Shown here one piece after another: positions 51,466 to 60,352 of a DNA stretch of 64,000 nucleotides. The translations under genes and the position numbers were made by a program. Under the pieces are notes generated by a model. The model made no database searches, was not told where the DNA came from, and saw only the letters and a program-made list of their open reading frames with translations. Within the stretch, counting starts at the first letter, position 1, and each line of letters starts with the position of its first letter. The stretch comes from Chromobacterium phragmitis (GTDB lineage Bacteria > Pseudomonadota > Gammaproteobacteria > Burkholderiales > Chromobacteriaceae). The DNA is taken from positions 1,364,001-1,428,000 of the forward strand of contig NZ_CP029495.1 of assembly GCF_003325475.1 (NCBI RefSeq). Direction: 5' to 3'.

Positions 51466-51834
51466 ATGGAAATCCAAGAAATCAGCAAACTGGCAGTGGA
51501 AGCCCTGGAAGACGTCAAGGGCAAGGACATCATCGAACTGGATACCAGCTCGCTCACCTCGTTGTTCCAACGCATGATCGTCGCCACCGGCGACTCCAAC
51601 CGCCAGGTGAAGGCGCTGGCCAACAGCGTGCAGGTGAAGCTGAAGGAAGCCGGCGTGGACATCGTCGGCAGCGAAGGCCACGAAAGCGGCGAATGGGTGC
51701 TGGTGGATGCCGGCGACGTGGTGGTGCACGTGATGCTGCCCGCCGTGCGCGACTACTACGACATCGAAGCGCTGTGGGGCGGCCAGAAGCCCAGCTTCGC
51801 GCCGGGCGCCGGCAAGCCGTGGTCGGCGGTGTAA
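51466..51834 (+). CDS. rsfS: Ribosomal silencing factor
   Basis: The 122-residue Iojap/RsfS protein binds ribosomal protein L14 and blocks subunit joining during starvation. It shows ISKLAVEALEDVKGKDI, the segment ATGDSNRQVKALANSV, and GEWVLVDAGDVVVHVM. AAGGA is well placed before the ATG. It lies between nadD and rlmH, the usual context. Confidence 0.96.
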   Translation: MEIQEISKLAVEALEDVKGKDIIELDTSSLTSLFQRMIVATGDSNRQVKALANSVQVKLKEAGVDIVGSEGHESGEWVLVDAGDVVVHVMLPAVRDYYDIEALWGGQKPSFAPGAGKPWSAV

Positions 51835-51850
51835 GCCGGCTCACCTGAAG

Positions 51851-51873
51851 AGGGCGGGTTTTCCCGCCCTTTT
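51851..51873 (+). terminator. Terminator between rsfS and rlmH
   Basis: AGGGCGGG and CCCGCCCT form an eight-base stem with a TTTT loop, followed by TTTGTTTT. It may lower rlmH expression relative to rsfS, or rlmH has its own promoter. Confidence 0.75.
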
Positions 51874-51900
51874 GTTTTCTCCTCAGCCAACGTTTCCGCC

Positions 51901-52371
51901 ATGAAGATCACCATACTCGCCGTCGGCACCAAGATGCCGCGCTGGGTCGACGAAGCCTATTCCGACTACGCCAAACGCTTCGGCCGCGACATTTCCCTTG
52001 AGCTGAAAGAGATCAAGCCGGAGAAGCGCGGCGGCGGCGTCACCGCCGAAAAGGGCATCGCCGCCGAACACGAGCGGCTGATGGCCGCCATCCCGCCGCG
52101 CGCGCGGCTGGTGGTGATGGACGAGCGCGGCAAGAACTGGACCTCGGTCAAGCTGGCCGAGGGCTTGAAAGACTGGATGGCGGGCGGCGACGACGTGGTG
52201 TTCATCATCGGCGGCGCCGACGGCCTGTCGCAGGAGCTGAAGCAGCGCGCCGACGTGCTGCTTCAGCTGTCGGCGATGACCTTGCCCCATGGCATGGTGC
52301 GGGTGATGCTGGCCGAACAGATCTACCGCGCCTACTCGATACTCAACAACCACCCTTATCATCGCGAATAG
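51901..52371 (+). CDS. rlmH: 23S rRNA pseudouridine-1915 N3-methyltransferase
   Basis: The 156-residue SPOUT methyltransferase modifies helix 69 of 23S rRNA in assembled ribosomes. It has the family start MKITILAVGTKMPRWVDEA, the knot motif FIIGGADGLSQ, and the C-terminal MVRVMLAEQIYRAYSILNNHPYH. The length equals that of E. coli RlmH (155). It starts 66 bases after rsfS. Confidence 0.96.
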   Translation: MKITILAVGTKMPRWVDEAYSDYAKRFGRDISLELKEIKPEKRGGGVTAEKGIAAEHERLMAAIPPRARLVVMDERGKNWTSVKLAEGLKDWMAGGDDVVFIIGGADGLSQELKQRADVLLQLSAMTLPHGMVRVMLAEQIYRAYSILNNHPYHRE

Positions 52372-52394
52372 CGCACCACCGCTCTGCCATGAAA

Positions 52395-52440
52395 ACAGCC
52401 CCGCGGCCTGAGCCGACGGGGCTGTCGTTTTTGCGGCTCC
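52395..52440. terminator. Terminator between rlmH and the RTX gene
   Basis: ACAGCCCCG and CGGGGCTGT form a nine-base stem with a 23-base, partly structured loop, followed by CGTTTTT on the plus strand and preceded by an A-run, so it can also serve the convergent RTX gene. Confidence 0.75.
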
Positions 52441-52473
52441 CGCCGCGCGCCAGACGCGGCAGGGACTAGACGC

Positions 52474-55400
52474 TTACTTCCAGCTGGACGCCATCACCGG
52501 CTGCAAGGCCGCCTGGTAATCGGCCGGCAGCGTCATCTGGCCCGCCGCCGGCGGGTTGAACGCCGCCATCGCGGTCACCAGCGCCTGCACCTGCGAAGCC
52601 GCCAGCGCCTTGCCGTCGCCAGAGCGAATGGTTTCCAGCTGGTTGGCGGCATTGCCGAACCAGTTGTCCACCACCACCTTGTCGCCGCCGCCGATCACGC
52701 TGACTTCCAGACTATTGTTCTGCTTGCGGAACCACAGCTGGCTGGCGTCGATGCCCTTGTCGAACTCCAGCGCGTCCTGCCCACCGGAATCCTGCACCAG
52801 ATCCGCGCCGTCGCCGCGGCCGAAACGGTAGGTATCGTTGCCGTTACCACCATTCAGCGTATCGTTGCCCAGACCGCCCTTCAGCGTGTCGTTGCCTTCT
52901 TCGCCGTACAGGCCGTCATCGCCTGCTCCGCCTTCCAGCAGGTCGTTGCCGTTGCCGCCGTACAGCGAGTCGTTGCCGCCGTTGCCCAGCATCCAGTCGT
53001 CGACGTTGCCGCCGCGCAGCGTGTCGCCCAGCTCGGTGCCCACCAGCGGCACGCCTTGCTTCATCAGCTGGTCCGCCGTCCACTTCACGCCGCTGGCGAA
53101 GGTGATCTGCTCGACCCAATAGTTCCTGTCGGCAAACCAGTCCTTCACCGTCACGCTGTCCTGGCCGTTGATGTGGCGGAACACCATGTCGTTGCCGCTG
53201 CGAACCACCTGGATGTCGGTGTCCTTGATGTCGGCGCCGAAACGCAGCTCGTCGTTGTAGTCGCCGGCCCCGCGTCCTCCATTGTCCCTTTCGATGATCA
53301 GGTCCTGGCCATCGCCCAGATTGAACAGGTAGATGTCGCGCGCGTAGCTGCCTCGCAGCGTGTCGTTGCCGGCACCGCCTTCCAACACATTGTTCCAGCC
53401 TTGGGAGGCCGCGATCAGCAGGTCATTGCCCGCGCCGCCCCTCAGGGTGTCGCGTTCTTCGCCCCAGCCGCCGTCGCCGCCGAACAGCGTGTCGTCGCCC
53501 TCGCCGCCTTCCAGCAGGTCCGAGCCATTGCCGCCGTTCAGCGAGTCGTTGCCCAGACCGCCCTTCAGCGTGTCGTTGCCTTCTTCGCCGTACAGGCCGT
53601 CATCGCCTGCTCCGCCTTCCAGCAGGTCGTTGCCGTTGCCGCCGTACAGCGAGTCGTTGCCGCCGTTGCCCAGCATCCAGTCGTCGACGTTGCCGCCGCG
53701 CAGCGTGTCGCCCAGCTCGGTGCCCACCAGCGGCACGCCTTGCTTCATCAGCTGGTCCGCCGTCCACTTCACGCCGCTGGCGAAGGTGATCTGCTCGACC
53801 CAATAGTTCCTGTCGGCAAACCAGTCCTTCACCGTCACGCTGTCCTGGCCGTTGATGTGGCGGAACACCATGTCGTTGCCGCTGCGAACCACCTGGATGT
53901 CGGTGTCCTTGATGTCGGCGCCGAAACGCAGCTCGTCGTTGTAGTCGCCGGCCCCGCGTCCTCCATTGTCCCTTTCGATGATCAGGTCCTGGCCATCGCC
54001 CAGATTGAACAGGTAGATGTCGCGCGCGTAGCTGCCTCGCAGCGTGTCGTTGCCGGCACCGCCTTCCAACACATTGTTCCAGCCTTGGGAGGCCGCGATC
54101 AGCAGGTCATTGCCCGCGCCGCCCCTCAGGGTGTCGCGTTCTTCGCCCCAGCCGCCGTCGCCGCCGAACAGCGTGTCGTCGCCCTCGCCGCCTTCCAGCA
54201 GGTCCGAGCCATTGCCGCCGTTCAGCGAGTCGTTGCCCAGACCGCCCTTCAGCGTGTCGTTGCCTTCTTCGCCGTACAGGCCGTCATCGCCTGCTCCGCC
54301 TTCCAGCAGGTCGTTGCCGTTGCCGCCGTACAGCGAGTCGTTGCCGCCGTTGCCCAGCATCCAGTCGTCGACGTTGCCGCCGCGCAGCGTGTCGCCCAGC
54401 TCGGTGCCCACCAGCGGCACGCCTTGCTTCATCAGCTGGTCCGCCGTCCACTTCACGCCGCTGGCGAAGGTGATCTGCTCGACCCAATAGTTCCTGTCGG
54501 CAAACCAGTCCTTCACCGTCACGCTGTCCTGGCCGTTGATGTGGCGGAACACCATGTCGTTGCCGCTGCGAACCACCTGGATGTCGGTGTCCTTGATGTC
54601 GGCGCCGAAACGCAGCTCGTCGTTGTAGTCGCCGGCCCCGCGTCCTCCATTGTCCCTTTCGATGATCAGGTCCTGGCCATCGCCCAGATTGAACAGGTAG
54701 ATGTCGCGCGCGTAGCTGCCTCGCAGCGTGTCGTTGCCGGCACCGCCTTCCAACACATTGTTCCAGCCTTGGGAGGCCGCGATCAGCAGGTCATTGCCCG
54801 CGCCGCCCCTCAGGGTGTCGCGTTCTTCGCCCCAGCCGCCGTCGCCGCCGAACAGCGTGTCGTCGCCCTCGCCGCCTTCCAGCAGGTCCGAGCCATTGCC
54901 GCCGTTCAGCGAGTCGTTGCCCAGACCGCCCTTCAGCGTGTCGTTGCCTTCTTCGCCGTACAGGCCGTCATCGCCCGCCCCGCCTTCCAGCAGGTCGTTG
55001 CCGTTGCCGCCGTACAGCGAGTCGTTGCCGCCGTTGCCCTGGATCCAGTCGTCGACGTTGCCGCCGCGCAGCGTGTCGCCCAGCTCGGTGCCCACCAGCG
55101 GCACGCCTTGCTTCATCAGCTGGTCCGCCGTCCACTTCACGCCGCTGGCGAAGGTGATCTGCTCGACCCAATAGTTCCTGTCGGCAAACCAGTCCTTCAC
55201 CGTCACGCTGTCCTGGCCGTTGATGTGGCGGAACACCATGTCGTTGCCGCTGCGAACCACCTGGATGTCGGTGTCCTTGATGTCGGCGCCGAAACGCAGC
55301 TCGTCGTTGTAGTCGCCGGCCCCGCGTCCTCCATTGTCCCTTTCGATGATCAGGTCCTGGCCATCGCCCAGATTGAACAGGTAGATGTCGCGCGCGTAGC

Positions 55401-58400
55401 TGCCTCGCAGCGTGTCGTTGCCGGCACCGCCTTCCAACACATTGTTCCAGCCTTGGGAGGCCGCGATCAGCAGGTCATTGCCCGCGCCGCCCCTCAGGGT
55501 GTCGCGTTCTTCGCCCCAGCCGCCGTCGCCGCCGAACAGCGTGTCGTCGCCCTCGCCGCCTTCCAGCAGGTCCGAGCCATTGCCGCCGTTCAGCGAGTCG
55601 TTGCCCAGACCGCCCTTCAGCGTGTCGTTGCCTTCTTCGCCGTACAGGCCGTCATCGCCCGCCCCGCCTTCCAGCAGGTCGTTGCCGTTGCCGCCGTACA
55701 GCGAGTCGTTGCCGCCGTTGCCCTGGATCCAGTCGTCGACGTTGCCGCCGCGCAGCGTGTCGCCCAGCTCGGTGCCCACCAGCGGCACGCCTTGCTTCAT
55801 CAGCTGGTCGGCCGTCCACTTCACGCCGTTGGCGAAGGTGATCTGCTCGACCCAATAGTTCCTGTCGGCAAACCAGTCCTTCACCGTCACGCTGTCCTGG
55901 CCGTTGATGTGGCGGAACACCATGTCGTTGCCGCTGCGAACCACCTGGATGTCGGTGTCCTTGATGTCGGCGCCGAAACGCAGCTCGTCGTTGTAGTCGC
56001 CGGCCCCGCGTCCTCCATTGTCTCTTTCGATGATCAGGTCCTGGCCATCGCCCAGATTGAACAGGTAGATGTCGCGCGCGTAGCTGCCTCGCAGCGTGTC
56101 GTTGCCGGCACCGCCTTCCAACACATTGTTCCAGCCTTGGGAGGCCGCGATCAGCAGGTCATTGCCCGCGCCGCCCCTCAGGGTGTCGCGTTCTTCGCCC
56201 CAGCCGCCGTCGCCGCCGAACAGCGTGTCGTCGCCCTCGCCGCCTTCCAGCAGGTCCGAGCCATTGCCGCCGTTCAGCGAGTCGTTGCCCAGACCGCCCT
56301 TCAGCGTGTCGTTGCCTTCTTCGCCGTACAGGCCGTCATCGCCTGCTCCGCCTTCCAGCAGGTCGTTGCCGTTGCCGCCGTACAGCGAGTCGTTGCCGCC
56401 GTTGCCCAGCATCCAGTCGTCGACGTTGCCGCCGCGCAGCGTGTCGCCCAGCTCGGTGCCCACCAGCGGCACGCCTTGCTTCATCAGCTGGTCCGCCGTC
56501 CACTTCACGCCGCTGGCGAAGGTGATCTGCTCGACCCAATAGTTCCTGTCGGCAAACCAGTCCTTCACCGTCACGCTGTCCTGGCCGTTGATGTGGCGGA
56601 ACACCATGTCGTTGCCGCTGCGAACCACCTGGATGTCGGTGTCCTTGATGTCGGCGCCGAAACGCAGCTCGTCGTTGTAGTCGCCGGCCCCGCGTCCTCC
56701 ATTGTCTCTTTCGATGATCAGGTCCTGGCCATCGCCCAGATTGAACAGGTAGATGTCGCGCGCGTAGCTGCCTCGCAGCGTGTCGTTGCCGGCACCGCCT
56801 TCCAACACATTGTTCCAGCCTTGGGAGGCCGCGATCAGCAGGTCATTGCCCGCGCCGCCCCTCAGGGTGTCGCGTTCTTCGCCCCAACCGCCTTCGCCGC
56901 CGATCAGCGTGTCGTCGCCCTCGCCGCCTTCCAGCAGGTCGGCTCCGTTGCCGCCGTTCAGCGAGTCGTTGCCGGCGCCGCCGAACAGACTGTCATTGCC
57001 GTCCGCGCCGATCAAAACATCGTCGCCGCCCAGGCCGAAGATCACATCGTTGCCCTTGCCCCCGGTCAGCGTATCCTTGCCCTCGGTGCCGGTCAGCGTC
57101 GCACCGGACAGGCTGAGCAGTTCCACCAAGCTCCAGTTGGCGCCGCCGGCGAAGGCGATGTGGCCGCCCCAGTTGGCGTTGACGGTCAGCGCGTTCTGGA
57201 TGGTGATGCTGTCTTGGCCGTTGCGGTGCTTGAGGATCACGTCCAGGCCGCTGCGCACCACGACGATGTCGCTGACGGCGATGCCGACGCCGAAGCGGAT
57301 TTCGTCGCCGGCGCTCCAAGCCGCCGCCGTATTGCTGCCGTCGAAGCGGATCACGTCCTGGCCGTCGCCCAAGTTGAAGATGTAGACGTCGCGTCCCGCG
57401 CCGCCATCCAGCACGTCGTTGCCGGCTCCGCCCTTGAGGGTGTCGTCGCCGCCCAGGCCGATCAGGGTGTCATTGCCTGCGCCGCCGTCCAGCACATCGT
57501 TGCCGGCTCCGCCCTGCAGCAGATCGTCGCCCGCGCCGCCGGTGATGACGCCGCAGGCCCACTGGCTGATCTGCGCCGAGGTCCAGCTGGTGCCGTCGGC
57601 GAAGATCACGCTGCCCACCTGGGCGGAAGTCGCGCCGAACCAGTTCTGGATCAGGATGGAATCGCTGCCGTTGACGTGCTTGAGGATCACGTCGTTGCCG
57701 GCGCGCACCACCACGATATCCGAAACCGAGATGCCCACGCCCAGGCGGATTTCGCTCTGGTGGCTGACGGAAACGTTGACCGAGTTGTTGATGATGACGT
57801 CGTTGCCGTCGCCCAGGTTGAACACGTAGATGTCGCGGCCCGCGCCGCCCTTCAGCGTGTCGTTGCCCCTGCCGCCTTCCAGCACGGCGCTGCCGCCTAC
57901 GCTGATCAGCACGTCGTTGCCGGCGCCGCCTTGCAGCGTGTCGCTGACATTGCCGCCGATCAGGATATCGTTGCCGTCGCCGCCGACATGCAGACCGTTC
58001 GCCCACAGGCTGATCTGCACCGAAGTCCAACTGGTGCCATCGGCGAAGATCACGCTGCCCACCTGGGCGGAAGTCGCGCTGAACCAGTTCTGGATCAGGA
58101 TGGAATCGCTGCCGTTGACGTGCTTGAGGATCACGTCGTTGCCGGCGCGCACCACCACGATGTCCGAAACCGAGATGCCTACGCCCAGGCGGATTTCGCT
58201 CTGGTGGCTGACGGAAACGTTGACCGAGTTGTTGATGATGACGTCGTTGCCGTCGCCCAGGTTGAACACGTAGATGTCGTGCGCGGCGCCGCCTTTCAGC
58301 GTGTCGTTGCCCTTGCCGCCTTCCAGCACCACGGTGCCGCCGACGCTGACCAGCACATCGTCGCCGGCGCTGCCCTTGATGGTATCGTTGCCGCCGACCA

Positions 58401-60330
58401 CGATCAGCTTCTGCAGATCGGCCGCGCTCCAGCGGACGCCGTCGGCGAACACCACCTCGCCGGCCCAGCCCATCTTGTCTACCGCGCCGTTCTTGATGGT
58501 GATGCCGTCCTGGCCGTTGGCCAGCATCAGCACCAGATCATTGCCGGACTTCAACACCTTCACATCGGCCGCCTTGATACCCGCCAGGAAGCGGATCTGG
58601 TCGCCCTTGCTGTACTGCGCCATCTTGGCCGCAGCCACACCGTAGTTGATCTGGTCGCGGCCGCCGCCCAGGCCGAACTCGAACACGTCGCGGCCCTTGT
58701 TGCCCACCAGCACGTCGTTGCCGGAACCGCCGCGGAAGGTATCGTCGCCATTGCCGCCGATCAGCGTGTCGTTGCCGGCGCCGCCGTCGAGAATGTCCGC
58801 GCCGTCCTCGCCCTGCAGCAGGTCGTCGCCATCAGTGCCGTTCTGCATGCCCACCACGCGCTGGATCAGCTCCGCGCCCAGCCACACGCTGCCGTCGGCG
58901 AACACGATCTGGCCCTGCCAGCCGTGCTCGATGCTGAAGCCGCCCTGGATGGTGATGGAGTCGCTGCCATTGACGTGGAGCAGCACGATGTCGTCGCCCA
59001 CTTGCTGCACGCGGATGTCGGACGCCGAAATGCCGACGCCGAAGTGGATCTCGTCATGCAGCGTCACCGCCACGTCCACATTGTGCGCGGCGATCACGTC
59101 ATGGCCGTAGCCGGCCTCGAACACGTACACGTCGCTGCCGGCGCCGCCCACCAGGGTGTCGTTGCCGATGCCGCCGATCAGGGTGTCCGATCCGCCGTTG
59201 CCGATCAGCACATCGTTGCCCGCGCCGCCGATCAGCACATCGCTGCCTTCCCAGCCGGTCAGAGTGTCGTCGCCGTCGGTGCCGGTCAGCGTTACGCGCA
59301 GATCGGCCTGGGTCCAGACCGTGCCGTCGGCGAACACGATGCGCTCCACGCGGCTGCCGACTGCGGCGAAGTAGCCTTCCACCTTCACGCTGTCAATGCC
59401 GTTGGCGTGCTTGAGCACCAGGTCCATGCCCACCCGCACCGCAACCATGTCCTTGACCGCGATGCTCGCGCCGAAGCGGATTTCGTCCTGCACCGAGACA
59501 TCCACGTTGGCCGTTTCGCGGATCACGTCCGCGCCGTCGCCCAGATTGAAGATGTAGACGTCGGCGTCCGCGCCGCCGATCAAGGTATCGTTGCCCTTGC
59601 CGCCTTCCAGCACATTGCGGCCGCTGCCGCCATCCAGCAGATCATCGCCATCGCCGCCTTGCAACGTGTCGTCGCCATCGCCCCCCAGCAAAATATCGTT
59701 GCCGCCCAAGCCGATCAGATGATCCTTGCCTATCCAGCCCTTCAACTTGTCCTTGCCCTCGGTGCCGGTCTGCACCAGCACCTGCTGCGCCAAGTCGGCG
59801 ATCGTCCAGTTGGTGCCATCGGCGAAACGGATATTCTCGATCCAGAATGCCTTGCCTGCGAACCAGTTCTGAATGGTGACGGAATCGTCGCCATTGCGGA
59901 GTTGCAGCACCAGATCGTTGCCGATATGTTGCAAAACGATGTCTTGGGGCGCGATGCCGGCGCCGAAGCGCAGTTCGTCGCGATAAGCCGGGTCGGTGTC
60001 GGCCGCATCGGCCTTGTTCAGCGCGTTGTCCAGAATCAGATCGCGCCCGTCGCCCAGATTGAACAGGTAGACATCGCCGTCCACCCCGCCCACCAGCGTA
60101 TCGTCGCCGCGGCCGCCGGCCAGCGTGTCATGTCCGTTGCCGCCAGTCAGGCTGTCGTCGCCGTCGCCGCCATCCAGCAAATTATTGCCGGGGCCGCCGT
60201 TCAGCGTATCGTCGCCGCCGTAACCGTTCAGGGTATCGTCGCCATCCCCCGCGCTGATCAGTTCTCCTTTATCGGTACCGTTCCACGTCTTGCCCGTTCC
60301 GGCGCCTGCATTGCCTTGCGAAGTCGTCAT
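52474..60330 (-). CDS. Giant all-RTX secreted calcium-binding protein
   Basis: The 2618-residue, very acidic protein is built almost wholly of RTX nonapeptides (GGxGxDxLx) alternating with haemolysin-type calcium-binding-related (HCBP) modules of the form DIYLFNLGDGQDLI ... NWFADRNYWVEQITFASG. About 14 modules are visible. Six consecutive ones (52835-56940) form nearly identical 228-residue units; an earlier pair (57577-58310) repeats at 148 residues. There is no N-terminal signal and no adhesin, lipase or protease domain. The C-terminus (LVTAMAAFNPPAAGQMTLP) resembles uncleaved type I secretion signals. AAGG seven bases before the ATG supports the start. It is the last gene of an operon with HlyB-like, HlyD-like and glycosyltransferase genes and is expected to be exported and to fold on binding calcium. 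Confidence 0.92.
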   Translation of the reverse strand: MTTSQGNAGAGTGKTWNGTDKGELISAGDGDDTLNGYGGDDTLNGGPGNNLLDGGDGDDSLTGGNGHDTLAGGRGDDTLVGGVDGDVYLFNLGDGRDLILDNALNKADAADTDPAYRDELRFGAGIAPQDIVLQHIGNDLVLQLRNGDDSVTIQNWFAGKAFWIENIRFADGTNWTIADLAQQVLVQTGTEGKDKLKGWIGKDHLIGLGGNDILLGGDGDDTLQGGDGDDLLDGGSGRNVLEGGKGNDTLIGGADADVYIFNLGDGADVIRETANVDVSVQDEIRFGASIAVKDMVAVRVGMDLVLKHANGIDSVKVEGYFAAVGSRVERIVFADGTVWTQADLRVTLTGTDGDDTLTGWEGSDVLIGGAGNDVLIGNGGSDTLIGGIGNDTLVGGAGSDVYVFEAGYGHDVIAAHNVDVAVTLHDEIHFGVGISASDIRVQQVGDDIVLLHVNGSDSITIQGGFSIEHGWQGQIVFADGSVWLGAELIQRVVGMQNGTDGDDLLQGEDGADILDGGAGNDTLIGGNGDDTFRGGSGNDVLVGNKGRDVFEFGLGGGRDQINYGVAAAKMAQYSKGDQIRFLAGIKAADVKVLKSGNDLVLMLANGQDGITIKNGAVDKMGWAGEVVFADGVRWSAADLQKLIVVGGNDTIKGSAGDDVLVSVGGTVVLEGGKGNDTLKGGAAHDIYVFNLGDGNDVIINNSVNVSVSHQSEIRLGVGISVSDIVVVRAGNDVILKHVNGSDSILIQNWFSATSAQVGSVIFADGTSWTSVQISLWANGLHVGGDGNDILIGGNVSDTLQGGAGNDVLISVGGSAVLEGGRGNDTLKGGAGRDIYVFNLGDGNDVIINNSVNVSVSHQSEIRLGVGISVSDIVVVRAGNDVILKHVNGSDSILIQNWFGATSAQVGSVIFADGTSWTSAQISQWACGVITGGAGDDLLQGGAGNDVLDGGAGNDTLIGLGGDDTLKGGAGNDVLDGGAGRDVYIFNLGDGQDVIRFDGSNTAAAWSAGDEIRFGVGIAVSDIVVVRSGLDVILKHRNGQDSITIQNALTVNANWGGHIAFAGGANWSLVELLSLSGATLTGTEGKDTLTGGKGNDVIFGLGGDDVLIGADGNDSLFGGAGNDSLNGGNGADLLEGGEGDDTLIGGEGGWGEERDTLRGGAGNDLLIAASQGWNNVLEGGAGNDTLRGSYARDIYLFNLGDGQDLIIERDNGGRGAGDYNDELRFGADIKDTDIQVVRSGNDMVFRHINGQDSVTVKDWFADRNYWVEQITFASGVKWTADQLMKQGVPLVGTELGDTLRGGNVDDWMLGNGGNDSLYGGNGNDLLEGGAGDDGLYGEEGNDTLKGGLGNDSLNGGNGSDLLEGGEGDDTLFGGDGGWGEERDTLRGGAGNDLLIAASQGWNNVLEGGAGNDTLRGSYARDIYLFNLGDGQDLIIERDNGGRGAGDYNDELRFGADIKDTDIQVVRSGNDMVFRHINGQDSVTVKDWFADRNYWVEQITFANGVKWTADQLMKQGVPLVGTELGDTLRGGNVDDWIQGNGGNDSLYGGNGNDLLEGGAGDDGLYGEEGNDTLKGGLGNDSLNGGNGSDLLEGGEGDDTLFGGDGGWGEERDTLRGGAGNDLLIAASQGWNNVLEGGAGNDTLRGSYARDIYLFNLGDGQDLIIERDNGGRGAGDYNDELRFGADIKDTDIQVVRSGNDMVFRHINGQDSVTVKDWFADRNYWVEQITFASGVKWTADQLMKQGVPLVGTELGDTLRGGNVDDWIQGNGGNDSLYGGNGNDLLEGGAGDDGLYGEEGNDTLKGGLGNDSLNGGNGSDLLEGGEGDDTLFGGDGGWGEERDTLRGGAGNDLLIAASQGWNNVLEGGAGNDTLRGSYARDIYLFNLGDGQDLIIERDNGGRGAGDYNDELRFGADIKDTDIQVVRSGNDMVFRHINGQDSVTVKDWFADRNYWVEQITFASGVKWTADQLMKQGVPLVGTELGDTLRGGNVDDWMLGNGGNDSLYGGNGNDLLEGGAGDDGLYGEEGNDTLKGGLGNDSLNGGNGSDLLEGGEGDDTLFGGDGGWGEERDTLRGGAGNDLLIAASQGWNNVLEGGAGNDTLRGSYARDIYLFNLGDGQDLIIERDNGGRGAGDYNDELRFGADIKDTDIQVVRSGNDMVFRHINGQDSVTVKDWFADRNYWVEQITFASGVKWTADQLMKQGVPLVGTELGDTLRGGNVDDWMLGNGGNDSLYGGNGNDLLEGGAGDDGLYGEEGNDTLKGGLGNDSLNGGNGSDLLEGGEGDDTLFGGDGGWGEERDTLRGGAGNDLLIAASQGWNNVLEGGAGNDTLRGSYARDIYLFNLGDGQDLIIERDNGGRGAGDYNDELRFGADIKDTDIQVVRSGNDMVFRHINGQDSVTVKDWFADRNYWVEQITFASGVKWTADQLMKQGVPLVGTELGDTLRGGNVDDWMLGNGGNDSLYGGNGNDLLEGGAGDDGLYGEEGNDTLKGGLGNDTLNGGNGNDTYRFGRGDGADLVQDSGGQDALEFDKGIDASQLWFRKQNNSLEVSVIGGGDKVVVDNWFGNAANQLETIRSGDGKALAASQVQALVTAMAAFNPPAAGQMTLPADYQAALQPVMASSWK
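52835..56940. repeat. Six tandem 684-bp units within the RTX gene
   Basis: Corresponding points recur at 53360, 54044, 54728, 55412, 56096 and 56780, exactly 684 bases (228 codons) apart. Units are nearly identical even at silent positions. The few differences mark subtypes: units near 55030 and 55715 encode DDWIQGN where others have DDWMLGN, those near 56018 and 56702 have a silent change in the Asp-Asn-Gly segment, and one has Asn for Ser before GVKW. Confidence 0.95.
57577..58310. repeat. Pair of 444-bp related units in the RTX gene
   Basis: The segment encoding GDGNDVIINNSVNVSVSHQ and IRLGVGISVSDIVVVRAG occurs twice, offset by 444 bases (148 codons). The copies differ at scattered silent and a few coding positions, so this duplication is older than the 684-bp expansion. 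Confidence 0.85.
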
Positions 60331-60352
60331 TTTTTACCTTTCTGTTATCGGA

